Origin: Lutraria lutraria
Lineage: Eukaryota; Mollusca; Bivalvia; Venerida; Mactridae
Direction: 5' to 3'
Length of the DNA: 64,000 bases
Assembly: GCA_964023205.1 (NCBI GenBank)
Contig: OZ026842.1
Span: 13,426,446 to 13,490,445, forward strand
Shown one piece after another: positions 61,110 to 64,000 of this stretch; the first letter of the stretch is position 1, and every line of letters begins with the position of its first letter. A program made the position numbers and the translations under genes. The notes beneath the pieces are model-generated. The model searched no databases, was not told where the DNA came from, and worked only from the letters and a program-made list of their open reading frames with translations.

Positions 61110-64000
61110 AATGACCTCCAAATAAAGGGCAGAGGTCAATAAGGGTCATTCTTTTTGAAAGAACCTTGACTATTTTGAACAAAATGACCTCCAAATAAAG
61201 TCCACTTGTAAATAAGGGTAATTTTTTAAACAAAACATTGATTATTTTTAACAAAAAGACCTCCAAATAAAGTCCACCTGTGAATACGCATACTTTTTAA
61301 AAAAAAAAAACATTGATTATTTTTAACAAAATTACCTCCAAATAAAGGCCACCCGTCAATAAGGATCATTCTTTTTAATAGAACATTGACTATTTCGAAC
61401 AAAATGACCTCCAAATTAAGGCCACCTATCAATAAGGGTAATTTTTTGTATGTTTTTTTTAAAAAACATTGACTATTTCGAGCAATATGACCTCCAAATA
61501 AAGGCCACCTGTCAATAAGGGTCATTATTTTTAATAGAACATTGACTATTTAGAACAAAATGACCTCCAAATAAAGGCCACCGGTCAATAAGGGTAATTT
61601 AAAAAAAAAACATTGACTATTTAGAACAATATGACCTCCAAATATAGGCCGCCTGTCAATAAGGGTCATTCTTTTTAATTGAACATTGACTATTTAGAAC
61701 AAAATGACCTCCAAATTAAGGCCACCTATCAATAAGGGTAATTTTTTATATGTTTTTTTTTAAAAACATTGACTATTTAGAACAATATGACCTCCAAATA
61801 AAGTCCACCTGTGAATAAGGGTAGTTTTTAAGACAAAAACATTGATTATTTTGACTAAAATGAACTCCAAATAAAGGGCACCGGTTAATAAGGGTCATTC
61901 TTTTGGAAAGAACCTTGACTATTTTGAACAAAATGACCTCCAAATAAAGGGCAGAGGTCAATAAGGGTCATTCTTTTTGAAAGAACCTTGACTATTTTGA
62001 ACAAAATGACCTCCAAATAAAGGCCACCTGTGAATAAGGGTAATTTTTTAAACAAAACATTGATTATTTTTAACAAAAAGACCTCCAAATAAAGTCCACC
62101 TGTGAATACGCATACTTTTTTTTAAAAAAAAAACATTGATTATTTTTAACAAAATGACCTCCAAATAAAGGCCACCCGTCAATAAGGGTCATTCTTTTTA
62201 ATAGAACATTGACTATTTAGAACAAAATGACCTCCAAATTAAGGCCACCTATCAATAAGGGTAATTCTTTATATGTTTTTTTGAAAAAACATTGACTATT
62301 TAGAACAAAATGACCTCCAAATAAAGTCCACCTGTGAATAAGGGTAATTTTTTAAACAAAACATTGATTATTTTTAACAAAAAGACCTCCAAATAAAGTC
62401 CACCTGTGAATACGCATACTTTAAAAAAAAAAAAAAACATTGATTATTTTTAACAAAATGACCTCCAAATAAAGGCCCCCTGTCAATAAGGGTCATTCTT
62501 TTTAATAGAACATTGACTTTTTAGAACAAAATGACCTCCAAATTAAGGCCACCTATCAATAAGGGTAATTTTTTATATGTTTCTTTGAAAAAACATTGAC
62601 TATTTAGAACAATTTGACCTCCAAATAAAGTCCACCTGTGAATAAGGGTAGTTTTTAAGACAAAAACATTGACTATTTTGAACAAAATGACCTCCAAATA
62701 AAGGGCAGAGGTCAATAAGGGTCATTCTTTTTGAAAGAACCTTGACTATTTTGAACAAAATGACCTCCAAATAAAGTCCACCTGTGAATAAGGGTAATTT
62801 TTTAAACAAAACATTGATTATTTTTAACAAAAAGACCTCCAAATAAAGTCCACCTGTGAATACGCATACTTTTTTTAAAAAAAAAACATTGATTATTTTT
62901 AACAAAATGACCTCCAAATAAAGGCCACCCGTCAATAAGGATCATTCTTTTTAATAGAACATTGACTATTTCGAACAAAATGACCTCCAAATTAAGGCCA
63001 CCTATCAATAAGGGTAATTTTTTGTATGTTTTTTTTAAAAAACATTGACTATTTCGAGCAATATGACCTCCAAATAAAGGCCACCTGTCAATAAGGGTCA
63101 TTCTTTTTAATAGAACATTGACTATTTAAAACAAAATGACCTCCAAATAAAGGCCACCGGTCAATAAGGGTAATTTAAAAAAAAAACATTGACTATTTAG
63201 AACAATATGACCTCCAAATATAGGCCGCCTGTCAATAAGGGTCATTCTTTTTAATTGAACATTGACTATTTAGAACAAAATGACCTCCAAATTAAGGCCA
63301 CCTATCAATAAGGGTAATTTTTTATATGTTTTTTTTTAAAAACATTGACTATTTAGAACAATATGACCTCCAAATAAAGTCCACCTGTGAATAAGGGTAG
63401 TTTTTAAGACAAAAACATTGATTATTTTGACTAAAATGAACTCCAAATAAAGGGCACCGGTTAATAAGGGTCATTCTTTTGGAAAGAACCTTGACTATTT
63501 TGAACAAAATGACCTCCAAATAAAGGGCAGAGGTCAATAAGGGTCATTCTTTTTGAAAGAACCTTGACTATTTTGAACAAAATGACCTCCAAATAAAGTC
63601 CACCTGTGAATAAGGGTAATTTTTTAAACAAAACATTGATTATTTTTAACAAAATGACCTCCAAATAAAGGCCACCCGTCAATAAGGGTCATTCTTTTTA
63701 ATAGAACATTGACTATTTAGAACAAAATGACCTCCAAATAAAGGCCACTTGTCAATAAGGTTAATTTAAAAAAAAAACATTGGTTATTTTGAACAAAATG
63801 ACCTCCAAATTAAGGCCACCTATCAATAAGGGTAATTTTTTATATGTTTTTTTGAAAAAACATTGACTATTTAGAACAATATGACCTCCAAATAAAGTCC
63901 ACCTGTGAATAAGGGTAGTTTTTAAGACAAAAATATTGACTATTTTGATCAAAATGACCTCCAAATAAAGGGCAGAGGTCAATAAGGGTAATTCTTTTTT
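61110..64000 (+). repeat. Distal copy of 46,372-49,262
   Basis: Partner of the 14.74-kb-offset duplication. It reaches the last base of the window, so its true length is at least 2.89 kb. Shorter tandem blocks lie between the two partners (2,013, 2,168 and 1,123 bp offsets), so the copies became separated by later insertions or amplifications, or the whole roughly 14.7-kb interval is itself a HOR unit. Confidence 0.75.

Larger units (their letters stand above)
44510..64000 (+). repeat. Satellite array, right part (same family)
   Basis: The array resumes at the word atttcgagcaa and continues to the window edge in the same orientation as on the left side of the island. The monomers belong to the region B set: gaatacgcatac linkers, tttttacaagaac or tttttaatagaac linkers, and gggcagaggtc variants. 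The array runs off the end of the window. Nothing other than repeat is seen in this stretch, apart from the last few codons of the island reading frame that extend into its first monomer. Confidence 0.97.

Noticed and set aside
1..64000. Many 60-147-residue minus-strand open frames (words GGLYLEVILF, WPLFGGHF, NSQCFFKK)
   Set aside because: They are the same monomer translated in different phases. Starts and stops follow the repeat, copies are frame-shifted versions of each other, and no domain or coding signal is present.
1..64000. CRISPR array
   Set aside because: Repeats are contiguous monomers with variable linkers and no unique spacers, the scale is tens of kb, and there are no cas genes.
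1..64000. CENP-B box or other named centromere motif
   Set aside because: No sequence resembling the CENP-B box was seen in the monomer, so a centromeric role cannot be claimed from motif evidence.
1..64000. CArG/SRF box in CCAAATAAAGG
   Set aside because: There are seven A/T bases between CC and GG, whereas the SRF site needs six. The match is imperfect and better explained as part of the monomer.
1..64000. Plant W-box (TTGACT) in each monomer
   Set aside because: It is a five- to six-base word with no supporting context, and nothing else suggests a plant genome.
1..64000. Intramonomer hairpin AATGACC...GGTCATT as a functional RNA or terminator
   Set aside because: The stem is only 7 bp with a loop of about 27 bases and competes with a second ATTGAC...GTCAAT pairing. 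No supporting signal was found.

Overview
The window is almost entirely one head-to-tail satellite DNA array, A+T-rich, built from a monomer of about 73 bp (range roughly 63-82 bp). At that length there are on the order of 850 monomers. The only non-repetitive stretch is a roughly 417-bp island at about 44,093-44,509, which holds a short plus-strand reading frame (44,264-44,536). There are no recognisable rRNA, tRNA, CRISPR, prophage or IS features and no bacterial gene organisation. The array type, the candidate poly(A) hexamers and the start-codon context point to a eukaryotic nuclear genome. The island protein looks to me like the start of a retroelement-type ORF of the kind common in invertebrates such as cnidarians, but that is an impression and was not searched.

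Layout. Region A (1 to about 26,830) is a higher-order repeat (HOR) of about 7.05 kb: A1 1-7,047 (left end outside the window), A2 7,048-14,108, an extra 799-bp block 14,109-14,907, A3 14,908-19,547 (internally deleted to 4.64 kb) and A4 19,548 to about 26,830 (with a local 1.3-1.37-kb amplification at its right end). Region B (about 26,830-44,092 and 44,510-64,000) uses a different monomer set, marked by a 'gaatacgcatac' linker, a 'tttttacaagaac' linker and a 'gggcagaggtc' variant. Its HORs are shorter and overlap: 3.74-3.82 kb, 2.0 kb, 1.13 kb, 2.01 kb, 2.17 kb and 1.12 kb. Some blocks also recur at long distance (24.1 kb and 14.74 kb apart). All monomers have the same orientation, on both sides of the island.

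The many short open frames on the minus strand are by-products of the monomer sequence and are not annotated as genes. The most notable observations are: (1) T-run/A-run linkers whose total length is nearly fixed while the T/A boundary moves; (2) a gene fragment whose stop codon and AATAAA are supplied by the first satellite monomer; (3) a nuclear-receptor-like DR4 motif in the monomers; (4) the nested and interleaved duplication history. Block boundaries were found by eye from matching offsets and are good to about 20-50 bp.
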